A stretch of 64,000 nucleotides of DNA from Helicobacter pylori (GTDB lineage: Bacteria; Campylobacterota; Campylobacteria; Campylobacterales; Helicobacteraceae), in contig NZ_CP051534.1 in NCBI RefSeq assembly GCF_016748675.1, positions 806,001 through 870,000 of the forward strand. Direction: 5' to 3'. Positions 1-8,949 of this stretch are shown here, piece after piece. Each line of letters begins with the position of its first letter. Position 1 is the stretch's first letter. Below the pieces are notes generated by a model. The model ran no database searches. It was not told the DNA's origin and was given only the letters and a program-made list of their open reading frames with translations. The translations under genes and the position numbers were made by a program.

Positions 1-2
1 TA

Positions 3-164
3 GAAATTATAGAAAATAAAACGCTCGCTAGAGAGCTTTATAGAGACGTGAAATTAAACGCTGCCATACCAGAAGAATTGTTTGAAGCGGTAGCGATTGT
101 CTTCGCTCAAGTGGCCAAATTAGAACAAGAACGCCAAAAACAAAAGATCATCAAACCTCTTTAA
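3..164 (+). CDS. flhB: FlhB, flagellar export apparatus protein (3' end only)
   Basis: The open frame entering from the left edge encodes the last 53 residues of FlhB, the inner-membrane switch component of the flagellar type III export gate. Visible are the end of the cytoplasmic domain (ENKTLARELY, then IPEELFEAVAIVFAQV) and a short basic tail. The NPTH autocleavage site lies off the window, upstream. This matches the C-terminal part of FlhB/YscU proteins, and the following amiA neighbourhood agrees with flhB of H. pylori. Only the 3' end can be judged; it looks intact and stops with TAA. Confidence 0.9.
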   Translation, partial: EIIENKTLARELYRDVKLNAAIPEELFEAVAIVFAQVAKLEQERQKQKIIKPL

Positions 165-262
165 GATTTTTGTAAACCCGCTTTTAAGCCCCAAAAAGAC
201 ACTCAATCAAGGACACTCAATCAAAAGACTTTAGCTATCCCTATTGAATGAGAACTAATCCT

Positions 263-943
263 TTAAATCTTATGCTCCAAGCGCCTTAAAGTGTTATGCA
301 CATATTCTAAAAGCCACCCCAACAAGCCTAAAAAGTAAAAACCCAACCGCATGCCATAGTATTCTTTAGTTTGAATGAACATGCTAGAACACAGCACCAC
401 CACGCTAAGCCCCACAATCAAAATAAGCATGTTAGCGTATTCATACAACCCAAAAAGGCGTTTGCAATAGATTAAAACCAGTATCAATAAAATAAGAGCG
501 AGTATAAAAAGGGAAAAATCCACGCAATCAGACACGCTTAAAAATCTAAAACTCTGTAAAGAAGAAGCAAAAACCCACACGATGCAAATATTCATAGAGG
601 GCAAGAAAGATTGCTTCATGCTAGCCCCTAAAAAACGCCACAATAAAGTCGCTAACAGCGCAAAATAGAAAAGATAAAGCACGATTAAAGAATGTTTAAC
701 AGGAAAATTCCAAGCGTAGAAAGAAAGGCATAATATCCCTACGCAAGCGCATTTTTGGCGCGTGAGGGTGAAAGGCTTTAGAATAAGCACAAGCAGATAA
801 ATTAAAGAAACGCCTATTAACCCCAAGTAATCTAATTTGACAATGAAATCATAAACATGGTTTTCAAACAAAAAAAACAATTGCGAAAAATCATTGCTAA
901 AATGCGAAAACAACAAAGTTTCCACATTGAACAAAAACAACAA
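263..943 (-). CDS. Multi-pass inner-membrane protein, function unknown (HP0771 type)
   Basis: A 226-residue, very hydrophobic protein with about six predicted membrane segments, for example around residues 38-56, 66-110, 140-160 and 170-190, and a basic C-terminus. No catalytic motif is visible. It lies tail to tail with flhB and upstream of amiA on the same strand, but with a 74-base gap from amiA. The same gene sits in this place in other H. pylori genomes. I do not recognise a function; the annotated start is the first ATG and could lie a little downstream. Confidence 0.7.
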   Translation of the reverse strand: MLFLFNVETLLFSHFSNDFSQLFFLFENHVYDFIVKLDYLGLIGVSLIYLLVLILKPFTLTRQKCACVGILCLSFYAWNFPVKHSLIVLYLFYFALLATLLWRFLGASMKQSFLPSMNICIVWVFASSLQSFRFLSVSDCVDFSLFILALILLILVLIYCKRLFGLYEYANMLILIVGLSVVVLCSSMFIQTKEYYGMRLGFYFLGLLGWLLEYVHNTLRRLEHKI

Positions 944-1017
944 AAAAATAATGAAGAAAAAACGACTTTATGCGTGTATATTTTTTGATAAAAATTCATC
1001 TACAACCTAATCATTGC

Positions 1018-2379
1018 CTAATCATTCTTGCTGAAGAAACTATCAATGCCATCAGCAATGCCCTTAGCCAAGATTTTTTGATACGGTTTGCTTTGGATGC
1101 GTTTAGATTCTATCGCATGGGAATTATAACCAATTTCTATTAAAATTGAAGGCATTAAAGCCCCGGCTAACACCCAAAAAGGCCCCTCCCTAACACCCCC
1201 ATCCACCACATCAGGGTAATTTTTGCGGACACTTTGGAGCATGCCGTATTGCACATCAATCGCCAGTTTGTTAGAGACAATCAATCGCTGCGTGTTCAAT
1301 GAATTTAAAAATAAACTTTTAGAAAAATAATCCATCAAATTCACATCGTCTTTATTTTCTTGCTCAGCCACTTTCCTAGCCCTTTCACTCCTTGCGGTGG
1401 ATAAAAAATAAGTCTCTATGCCATGAGCGTTAGAGGTGGAGCGTTTAGGGATGGAATTGGCATGCACTGAGATGAATAAATCCGCCCCTTTTTTATTGGC
1501 TAATTCCGTGCGAACCACTAAATCAATGTAAATATCCTTATCCCTTGTCAATAAAACGCTATAGCCTCTTTTTTTAAGCTCTTTATGCAAAAACTTCACC
1601 ACTTCTAAAACAATATCTTTTTCACACACTAAATTCGCGCTCATCGCCCCGCAATCTTTCCCCCCATGCCCGGCGTCTAAAACGATCTTTTTGTGTTTTT
1701 TGCGCTTGGTTTTGATGAAAGTATCATTTTTTTCTGCTATAAAGACTTGGTTCTTACTCTCATTTTCTGCTTCTTTTTTAGGAATTTCTTTTTTAGGAAT
1801 TTCTTTTTTAGGAATTTCTTTTTTAGGAATTTCTTTTTTAGCGTTCCTTTCGTTCAATGGAGGATGCACATGTTTTGAATGCGCATGCTTAGTTGGCGTT
1901 TTTTCTTTAGTATCTTTAGACTTTTTAGCCTCTTTTTTAATGGGTTTAGGGGTGGGTTTTGGCGTTGTGTGTTTGAGTGCATGGTGTTTGGGTGGTTTTA
2001 GTGCCATTTGATGCCTAATTAAGGGCTTTTTCTCCACGATAGAAACATAGAGTTTGTCTTTAAGGATTTTAATCTCATAAGTCATCTTAGGAGCATAGCC
2101 GATAACCACTCGCGCTAATTTAGGGCTGAATTGCGCGATCGTGATGAAAGATTGCTTGGAAAATTGGTAATGCTTTTTAGGAATGGTTAAAACGGCTTCT
2201 AATTCCAAATAACTCTTAAAATTTTTGAGCGGAACTTCTTTGAATTTTTTAATCTCTTGATTGAACAGAATTTTAACGCTGCTAGAGCCAAAAGGCACAA
2301 TGTTGGTAATTTTAAGGGTTGTAGCATAAGCAAAATGCAACCACAAAAGACATGCAACAACCCCTAACCTCACAAGCAC
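1018..2379 (-). CDS. amiA: AmiA, N-acetylmuramoyl-L-alanine amidase
   Basis: Periplasmic zinc amidase that cuts the bond between muramic acid and the stem peptide. The 453 residues show a signal peptide (1-19), an AMIN-like domain (about 22-115), a Lys/Pro/His-rich linker (120-230) and an Amidase_3 domain from about 232. Zinc and catalytic residues are seen as H238 (DAGHGG), E253, H306 (SVHANS) and E415 (IEIGYN). The linker holds four KKEIP units in tandem (residues 181-200) and a partial fifth, a 15-bp repeat likely to vary between strains. In H. pylori AmiA is known to be needed for daughter-cell separation and the coccoid transition. It is followed 7 bases upstream by the oxidoreductase gene, so the two may share a transcript. 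Confidence 0.93.
   Translation of the reverse strand: MLVRLGVVACLLWLHFAYATTLKITNIVPFGSSSVKILFNQEIKKFKEVPLKNFKSYLELEAVLTIPKKHYQFSKQSFITIAQFSPKLARVVIGYAPKMTYEIKILKDKLYVSIVEKKPLIRHQMALKPPKHHALKHTTPKPTPKPIKKEAKKSKDTKEKTPTKHAHSKHVHPPLNERNAKKEIPKKEIPKKEIPKKEIPKKEAENESKNQVFIAEKNDTFIKTKRKKHKKIVLDAGHGGKDCGAMSANLVCEKDIVLEVVKFLHKELKKRGYSVLLTRDKDIYIDLVVRTELANKKGADLFISVHANSIPKRSTSNAHGIETYFLSTARSERARKVAEQENKDDVNLMDYFSKSLFLNSLNTQRLIVSNKLAIDVQYGMLQSVRKNYPDVVDGGVREGPFWVLAGALMPSILIEIGYNSHAIESKRIQSKPYQKILAKGIADGIDSFFSKND
1780..1839 (-). repeat. Four 15-bp tandem repeats inside amiA (KKEIP units)
   Basis: Four consecutive copies of a 15-bp unit encode KKEIP four times; a fifth partial unit encodes KKEA. The unit is a multiple of three, so slippage would change linker length without shifting the frame. 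Confidence 0.93.
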
Positions 2380-2385
2380 TACAAA

Positions 2386-3477
2386 TTAACCCTCTGTAAG
2401 CTCTTTGATCAATTCATGCACGCTGATAATCTTATCCACTCTATAGCCATTAGCCCCGGTGAAATAAAGCCCCTCTTCTCTGTTCCCTAAATAACTGCGC
2501 CCCAAACCATCAGCGATACAATAGCCCACCTTTTTAGCCTCTTCACCTCTGTTACAAGGCGCTACACAATTGCTCACGCATGCGATTTTGGGCGCATTAC
2601 CCTCTTCAATACGCTTGATCACTCCCGTATTAATAGCCCTAGCCGGATAGCCTACAGGCGATTTAATGAGTAAAATATCTTCTTTTTTGAGCGTGGGCAA
2701 AAGATCGGCATACGCTTTAGCATCGCATTCTTTCGTGCCTAAAAAACGAGTCGCCATTTGCACCCCACTCGCTCCAAGACTCAACATGGTGTCTATATCC
2801 TTCCTATCCCAAATCCCCCCAGCAGCGATGATAGGGATATTCCCCCATTCTTTAGAAGCTTCCACGACTTTAGGCACTAAGTTTTCTAATCGGAATTCTT
2901 CTTTGAAACAATCTTCGTATTTAAAGCCCTGATGCCCCCCACTCAAAGGCCCTTCCACAATGAATGCGTCCGGGATTCTTTTATAGCGATCGCTCCATCT
3001 TTTACAAAGGATTTTTAAAGCCTTCGCTGAAGAAATAATAGGGATGAGCGCCACATCGCTAAAATCCTTAGCGAATTCAGGCATGTTAGTGGGCAAACCA
3101 GCCCCTGTAATAATGATGTTCGCTCCCGCTTCACAAGAGTCCCTTAAAACACGGCCATAGTCATTGATAGCGTATAAAATATTCGCTCCTAAAGGGTTGT
3201 TCCCGCAAATTTTCCTAGCGTTTGCAAAAATCTCATTCAACGCTTTTTTGGAGTAAAAATTCAAGGCTTCAAAGGGTTTTTTAGCCACAATCCTTTCTAC
3301 AAAACGCATGTTTTTATAATAACCAGTCCCTACGGCTGAAATCACTCCTAAAGCCCCTTCTTTGGCAACATTTCCAGCTAGTTCATCCCAGCTAATCCCC
3401 ACACCCATGCCCCCTTGAAAAATAGGGAATTTTATGGTGTGCTTACCGATTTTTAGCGGTTTGAGTGTTGATACCAT
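2386..3477 (-). CDS. Nitronate monooxygenase-like FMN oxidoreductase
   Basis: A 363-residue TIM-barrel flavoprotein of the 2-nitropropane dioxygenase/FabK superfamily. Typical features are FQGGMGVGIS near the N-terminus, AVGTGYY, ITGAGLP, the FMN phosphate-binding AAGGIWD and GASGVQMATRFLGT. Family members oxidise alkyl nitronates or, in FabK, reduce enoyl-ACP. H. pylori is known to use a FabI-type enzyme, and some workers have proposed a FabX role for an H. pylori member of this superfamily at another locus, so this one is better left as nitronate monooxygenase-like. A Cys cluster (CVSNCVAPCNRG, about residues 297-308) is present near the C-terminus and could hold an iron-sulfur centre. It lies between amiA and tyrS on the same strand. 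Confidence 0.75.
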   Translation of the reverse strand: MVSTLKPLKIGKHTIKFPIFQGGMGVGISWDELAGNVAKEGALGVISAVGTGYYKNMRFVERIVAKKPFEALNFYSKKALNEIFANARKICGNNPLGANILYAINDYGRVLRDSCEAGANIIITGAGLPTNMPEFAKDFSDVALIPIISSAKALKILCKRWSDRYKRIPDAFIVEGPLSGGHQGFKYEDCFKEEFRLENLVPKVVEASKEWGNIPIIAAGGIWDRKDIDTMLSLGASGVQMATRFLGTKECDAKAYADLLPTLKKEDILLIKSPVGYPARAINTGVIKRIEEGNAPKIACVSNCVAPCNRGEEAKKVGYCIADGLGRSYLGNREEGLYFTGANGYRVDKIISVHELIKELTEG

Positions 3478-3493
3478 AGCTCTTTCCTTAATA

Positions 3494-4702
3494 TTAGTTG
3501 ATATTTAATTTCATAAATCTTTTCTTACCAAGCTGTATAACATAATTTCCTTTAATAAAACGATAACTCTCATTTTTTACCACTTCTTGATTAATCTTTA
3601 CCCCTCCCCCTTGAATATCGCGCCTGGCTTGTGAAGTGGATGGGCAAAAGCCAATCTGTTTTAAAACATCTAAAATCCCCACCCCCTCATCAAAATCGCT
3701 CTCTGATAAAATTTCAGGCAAAAGGTTTGCGCCAAACACTTTAGAAAATTGCTCTTTAGCCTTGATGGCTTGATCATTGTCATAATAACGAGCCACGATT
3801 TCACCAGCGAGATCTTCTTTAACGGCTTTAGGGTGCAAGGTTTGATTTAAAATACCATGTTTTAAGTCTTCAATTTCTTCTAAAGTCTTAGCGCTCAAAA
3901 GGGTGTAATAGCGCCACATGAGATCATCGCTCACGCTCATGATCTTCCCAAACATCGCATTAGGCTCTTCAGTGATCCCCACATAATTCCCCAAGCTTTT
4001 ACTCATTTTTTGCACCCCATCAAGCCCCTCTAATAAAGGCATGGTGATGACAGACTGCTCTTTATTCAAGCCATAAGCCCGTTGCAAAAAGCGCCCCACC
4101 AGCAAATTAAACTTTTGATCATTGCCCCCAAGCTCAATATCCGCATCCATCGCCACTGAATCATAGCCTTGCAACAAAGGGTATAAAAATTCCACGATGC
4201 TAATGGGGCGATTTTCTTTATAGCGTTTGGTGAAATCGTCCCTTTCTAGCATTCTAGCGACTGAAAACTTCGCGCACAATTCTATCATGCCTTTTGCGCC
4301 TAAAGCATCAAGCCAAGTGGAATTAAAGCACACTTCGGTGTGTTTTTCATCTAAAATTTTATAGATTTGCTCTTCATAAGTCTTAGCGTTTTCTAAGACT
4401 TGCTCCCGGTTTAAGGGCTTTCTCGTTTCATTTTTCCCTGTAGGATCGCCTATCATAGCGGTAAAATCCCCAATCAAAAACTTAACCCTAGCCCCATATT
4501 GCTGCAATAAAGCCAGTTTTTGGATCAATACCGTATGCCCTAAATGCAAATCTGGAGCGGTAGGATCAAACCCGGCTTTAACGATAAAGCGTTCATTGGT
4601 TTCGTAATATTTTCTCACCAGCTTTTCAATATATTCTAATCCAATGATTTCATTAGCGCCTCTAGCGATTTCTTTTAAGGCGATACTGATTTTTTGTTCC
4701 AT
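3494..4702 (-). CDS. tyrS: TyrS, tyrosyl-tRNA synthetase
   Basis: Class I synthetase charging tRNA-Tyr. The HIGH-type motif is HLGH and the KMSKS motif is exact (residues 234-238 if counted from the upstream ATG); a C-terminal S4 RNA-binding domain ends the protein. Two ATGs lie 6 bases apart. The ribosome-binding AAGGA directly abuts the first ATG and is 6 bases from the second, so I chose the second, giving 402 residues, the usual length in H. pylori. It is 21 bases downstream of spoT and probably co-transcribed. Confidence 0.95.
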   Translation of the reverse strand: MEQKISIALKEIARGANEIIGLEYIEKLVRKYYETNERFIVKAGFDPTAPDLHLGHTVLIQKLALLQQYGARVKFLIGDFTAMIGDPTGKNETRKPLNREQVLENAKTYEEQIYKILDEKHTEVCFNSTWLDALGAKGMIELCAKFSVARMLERDDFTKRYKENRPISIVEFLYPLLQGYDSVAMDADIELGGNDQKFNLLVGRFLQRAYGLNKEQSVITMPLLEGLDGVQKMSKSLGNYVGITEEPNAMFGKIMSVSDDLMWRYYTLLSAKTLEEIEDLKHGILNQTLHPKAVKEDLAGEIVARYYDNDQAIKAKEQFSKVFGANLLPEILSESDFDEGVGILDVLKQIGFCPSTSQARRDIQGGGVKINQEVVKNESYRFIKGNYVIQLGKKRFMKLNIN

Positions 4703-4722
4703 GTTCATTCCTTAATTAGGGC

Positions 4723-7053
4723 TTATTGTAATTCATAAGCATCATCCAGACTGGATAATTCTACAATCCTATCTTGATATTTGCGATTGATTAAGGCTCT
4801 GATCCAATCCGCCTTATCCGTAGCTATTTCAAAACTCACTTCACAATGGCTAGAATACTTGTCTTTATAGCCTAAGTAAGACACGCCCACAATATTGCAT
4901 CCATTCCTGTTTAAAAAAGTTAATAAACCCGCTAAAACCGACTTTTTTTCGCCTAAATAAAACATCATTTTATAAATCGTTCGATCCCGCTTGTGCCATT
5001 CTATATAGACCATCGGCACTTTAGCATCCACTTCCGCCATCGCTTTTTTGCAAAATTTATGGTGCGCAATCGCTTTTGGATCTTTTAAATCCGTTACAAT
5101 CGCAATGATTTCATCGCCATATTTAGGATAACAACAATCATTCAACAACACCTGCTTGATCTCTAAAGCGTTGCTTGAACAAACGCTAAAATGTTCTAAT
5201 TCCTTACACTGCCACTGCCGGTTTGGGGTTAAAAAATTCAAAACATTGGTTTTAAAACCCAAATACCTTAAACCTCGAGTCCATAAACTCATCTCTTGGT
5301 ATTCCAAAATCGCATCTTCTTTTAAAGAAAACACCTTATTTTCAATTTCTTCAGTGAGTTTGGCTAAATTTTCAAAGCTTTTCATCGCTTCTGTTAAGGT
5401 GGTTTCCACCCCACAATCTGTTAATCTTTCTTCAAAGTTTTTATAATCTTTCAAATCCACATCTTCAAAAACAGAACGCCCAAAAAAAGTCGCTAAGATA
5501 TTGATCATGCTCTTAGTGTCAATTTCTTTCAAGCGGTTTCTTCTTTGGATGCGCAAATGGTTTTTAGCCTTAGAAGTTTTAAGCTGATCCATCCAAATGA
5601 AACGAGGTATTACTTTATCGCCTTTAACGATTTTAACCACATCCCCACTCCTTAATTCTTGATTGAGTAAGGCTTTTTTACTATTGATATAAGCGTCTGT
5701 GGCTTTATCGCCTAAATCGCTATGCACCATGTAAGCAAAATCTAAAGCAATCGCTCCTACCGGTAAGGTGTAAGTGTCCCCATGGGGCGAAAAAACGACA
5801 ATGTCTTCACGATACAAATCGTTCTTAGCGAGTTCGTAAAATTCCTTAGGGTCGTTTTTCAAATCGCTGTCATGGTATTTAAAATTTTGCAACCATCTCA
5901 TACCCTCATGATGATCGTCATTATCCACGCCCCCAGCTTTATACTTCCAGTGGGCTGAATTACCATACTCCGCCCCCATATGCATATCAAAGGTGCGAAT
6001 CTGCACTTCATAAACAGAAGATTCATCAAAAATGGTTGTGTGTATCGTCTTATAGCCATTTTCTTTGGGCAAAGCGATGTAATCTTTAAAACGAGAAACA
6101 ATGGGTTTGAAATTCAAATGGATAATCCCTAAAACTTTATAGCAATCAATCGGGTTTTTCAATAAAATCCTAATGGCTAACAAGTCCAAAATTTCATCAA
6201 TATTAACCGCGCCCTTTCGTTGCATCTTAAGATAGATAGAATAGGGGCGTTTCACCCTTGTAACGAGTTTAAAATCCGAATGGCTAAACCCGCTATCAAA
6301 AAGTTTTTTTTCTAACTTGCTCGCAAAAGCGTTGAGTTTTAAGAGTAAAGACTGCTTGTTTTTGTGCAAATATTCCTTGATATTTTTATACTCTTCTGGA
6401 TAAATATAATAAAAGCTCTTGTCTTCTAATTCATTTTTGATTGAAGACATGCCCAATCGGCTCGCTATGGGGGCATACACCGCTAGAGTTTCTTTAGAAA
6501 TACGCACTTGCTTGTCATGAGGCAAGGCGTCTAAGGTGAGCATGTTGTGCAACCTGTCGCTAATCTTTACCACTAAGGCTCTTGGATCTTGTATCGCGCT
6601 AATTAGGATCTTTCTAAAAGTGAGCGCTGAAACCACCATTCTGGGATCTTGAGTGCTCACTCCTAACTCTTCTTTCCTGATTTCAGTGATTTTAGTGAGC
6701 GCATCCACTAAATTAGCCACATCTTGCCCAAATTCTCGCTCAATCGTTTCAATCTTACAGGGCGTGTCTTCTACCACATCATGCAAAAGCGCCGCGCACA
6801 CCATCGCTTCATCGCCCCCACAAAACGCTACCAAGCTTGCCACACAAATAGGATGGACAATATAAGGCTCGCCGCTTTTTCTGTATTGCCCCTTATGGCT
6901 TTTGGCCGCTAAATTTAGGGCGTTTTCAATTTTGGGCGTGAAATCAATTAAAGTCCTTAAGATTTCAATGCCACCCTTTGGGGTCGTAACTTTTTTGATA
7001 ACATCCAAAATCCGTAAGAATCCGATATCAACGGATTTATCAATTTCGTTCAT
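4723..7053 (-). CDS. spoT: SpoT, bifunctional (p)ppGpp synthetase/hydrolase
   Basis: The only Rel/Spo enzyme of the species, making and degrading the stringent-response alarmone. The 776 residues show the HD hydrolase domain (HD pair at 91-92 in ALLHDVVEDT), the synthetase domain (about 255-370, with ENGYKTIHTT), a TGS domain near 415-480 (TLPVGAIALDFAYMVHS) and a C-terminal ACT-like domain. Its start overlaps the 3' end of rpoZ by 14 bases. Linkage of spoT to the omega subunit gene is common in bacteria and fits a shared role in starvation control. Confidence 0.95.
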   Translation of the reverse strand: MNEIDKSVDIGFLRILDVIKKVTTPKGGIEILRTLIDFTPKIENALNLAAKSHKGQYRKSGEPYIVHPICVASLVAFCGGDEAMVCAALLHDVVEDTPCKIETIEREFGQDVANLVDALTKITEIRKEELGVSTQDPRMVVSALTFRKILISAIQDPRALVVKISDRLHNMLTLDALPHDKQVRISKETLAVYAPIASRLGMSSIKNELEDKSFYYIYPEEYKNIKEYLHKNKQSLLLKLNAFASKLEKKLFDSGFSHSDFKLVTRVKRPYSIYLKMQRKGAVNIDEILDLLAIRILLKNPIDCYKVLGIIHLNFKPIVSRFKDYIALPKENGYKTIHTTIFDESSVYEVQIRTFDMHMGAEYGNSAHWKYKAGGVDNDDHHEGMRWLQNFKYHDSDLKNDPKEFYELAKNDLYREDIVVFSPHGDTYTLPVGAIALDFAYMVHSDLGDKATDAYINSKKALLNQELRSGDVVKIVKGDKVIPRFIWMDQLKTSKAKNHLRIQRRNRLKEIDTKSMINILATFFGRSVFEDVDLKDYKNFEERLTDCGVETTLTEAMKSFENLAKLTEEIENKVFSLKEDAILEYQEMSLWTRGLRYLGFKTNVLNFLTPNRQWQCKELEHFSVCSSNALEIKQVLLNDCCYPKYGDEIIAIVTDLKDPKAIAHHKFCKKAMAEVDAKVPMVYIEWHKRDRTIYKMMFYLGEKKSVLAGLLTFLNRNGCNIVGVSYLGYKDKYSSHCEVSFEIATDKADWIRALINRKYQDRIVELSSLDDAYELQ

Positions 7054-7264
7054 CTATCCTGTCTATATCAATTTTCCCTTCAGCGATTTCTCTAATGGCA
7101 ATATCCACTAATTTATGGCGTTTAGGGTCCATATTCACTAAAGTTTTGGCTCCGGCGTTTAATTGCTTCACCCGAGCGAAAACTAAATTATCTAGCATGT
7201 AGCGGTCGTTCCCAATATTTTTTAAGGCTTGAGCGACTAAACTCTCTGTTCTCTCTTTTTTCAA
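7040..7264 (-). CDS. rpoZ: RpoZ, RNA polymerase omega subunit
   Basis: A 74-residue protein with the omega fold signature (ERTESLVAQALKNIGNDRYML, then VFARVKQL and a conserved IAIREIAEG helix). Omega helps assemble RNA polymerase and forms part of a ppGpp site in many bacteria. The reading frame overlaps the spoT start by 14 bases, implying translational coupling. A GGATCAATTT leader precedes the ATG. Confidence 0.92.
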   Translation of the reverse strand: MKKERTESLVAQALKNIGNDRYMLDNLVFARVKQLNAGAKTLVNMDPKRHKLVDIAIREIAEGKIDIDRIDERN

Positions 7265-7306
7265 AATTGATCCTTTTATTTTGAGCTCTATCCAATTTTA
7301 AAGGGC

Positions 7307-8038
<732 letters not shown>

Positions 8039-8138
8039 TTAATTAATTAATAAAATTTTAATAAAACTTGTGATTGTAACCTAATCTTGCTTAAAAACAC
8101 TTTCTTGGGTTTTTTAAGCCCCTGTTTTCAGCGAATCA

Positions 8139-8822
8139 CTAAAACCGCTTGGGTTTTTGGATGCGTTTGAATAACAATTCACGATAGAACGCTTTAAGGC
8201 CTGATTGTTCCTTTTTGCCTAAAGTGTAGTAAATTTTTTGCAAGTAATGCAGAATATTTTGGCGTTTTAAGTTGGTTTTTAAAGCGGCTTCTTTAAGGAT
8301 GTAGTAAGGGATTTTTGTTTTTTGATGTTTGAAAGCTAAAGACAAACGCTTGTAAAAATCCTTGTTTTGATAATAACACAAACGCCCAAAAACAAACGGC
8401 AAGCGTTTTTTTTCATACCAAAGAGCGGCTAAATCTATAAAATCTTTTTTAGGGTTGGAATAATAAAACTGCAACGCTTTATTACCGATTAAAACTTCGC
8501 CCTTTAACTCTAGAACTTGAGAGAGGGCGTTTGAAGAAGCGCTTTCTTTGTCAAAAGCGTTTTTTGTATCCACAACCAGCACGCTTAAAACTTCCTTATA
8601 AGCGACAATGCCTAGAGAATAGGAATGGAGAGCGAATGAATAGCTTGCGATAGAAGAAATAAACCCCGCATCAATACGCCTGAATAAAAAACTCTTATTG
8701 AGTTTGGAAGGGTAGGTTTTTTTAAGCCGTAAAAATTGTTTGAAATAACAAGGGGTGGGGTAGGATTTGATAAACACATCAAAAGGGAGCATGTTTAAAT
8801 AATCAATTTTACCAAAACGCAC
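8139..8822 (-). CDS. mqnA: MqnA-like protein, futalosine pathway (chorismate dehydratase family)
   Basis: A 227-residue protein starting MRFGKIDYLNMLPFDVFIK, the typical N-terminus of MqnA, which dehydrates chorismate as the first step of menaquinone synthesis by the futalosine route. H. pylori is known to make menaquinone this way. A second family-like segment is RRIDAGFISSIASY (about 48-61). It is shorter than typical MqnA (about 270-280 residues) and the C-terminal half is very basic, so some divergence from the standard enzyme is evident. Assignment rests on the family pattern rather than catalytic residues that I can point to. Confidence 0.65.
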   Translation of the reverse strand: MRFGKIDYLNMLPFDVFIKSYPTPCYFKQFLRLKKTYPSKLNKSFLFRRIDAGFISSIASYSFALHSYSLGIVAYKEVLSVLVVDTKNAFDKESASSNALSQVLELKGEVLIGNKALQFYYSNPKKDFIDLAALWYEKKRLPFVFGRLCYYQNKDFYKRLSLAFKHQKTKIPYYILKEAALKTNLKRQNILHYLQKIYYTLGKKEQSGLKAFYRELLFKRIQKPKRF

Positions 8823-8949
8823 TTAAAATCCTTTTTTGCATCGCATGGTAGCTAAAGTTTCTTACAACTTAACTAAAAGTAAAAAGAGTTTTGTTATCAT
8901 GGGGCAAATGATTAGGGCATTAGCCAATAATGCTATTTAAAAAGGAGAA

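Noticed and set aside
1780-1839. CRISPR-like array
   Set aside because: The 15-bp units are directly adjacent without spacers and lie within a coding frame. No CRISPR or cas gene is seen in the window.
1691-2011. Plus-strand frame with FLGIS repeats opposite amiA
   Set aside because: It is the antisense of the amiA linker; the repeat and its base bias come from the KKEIP units. No ribosome-binding site or independent support.
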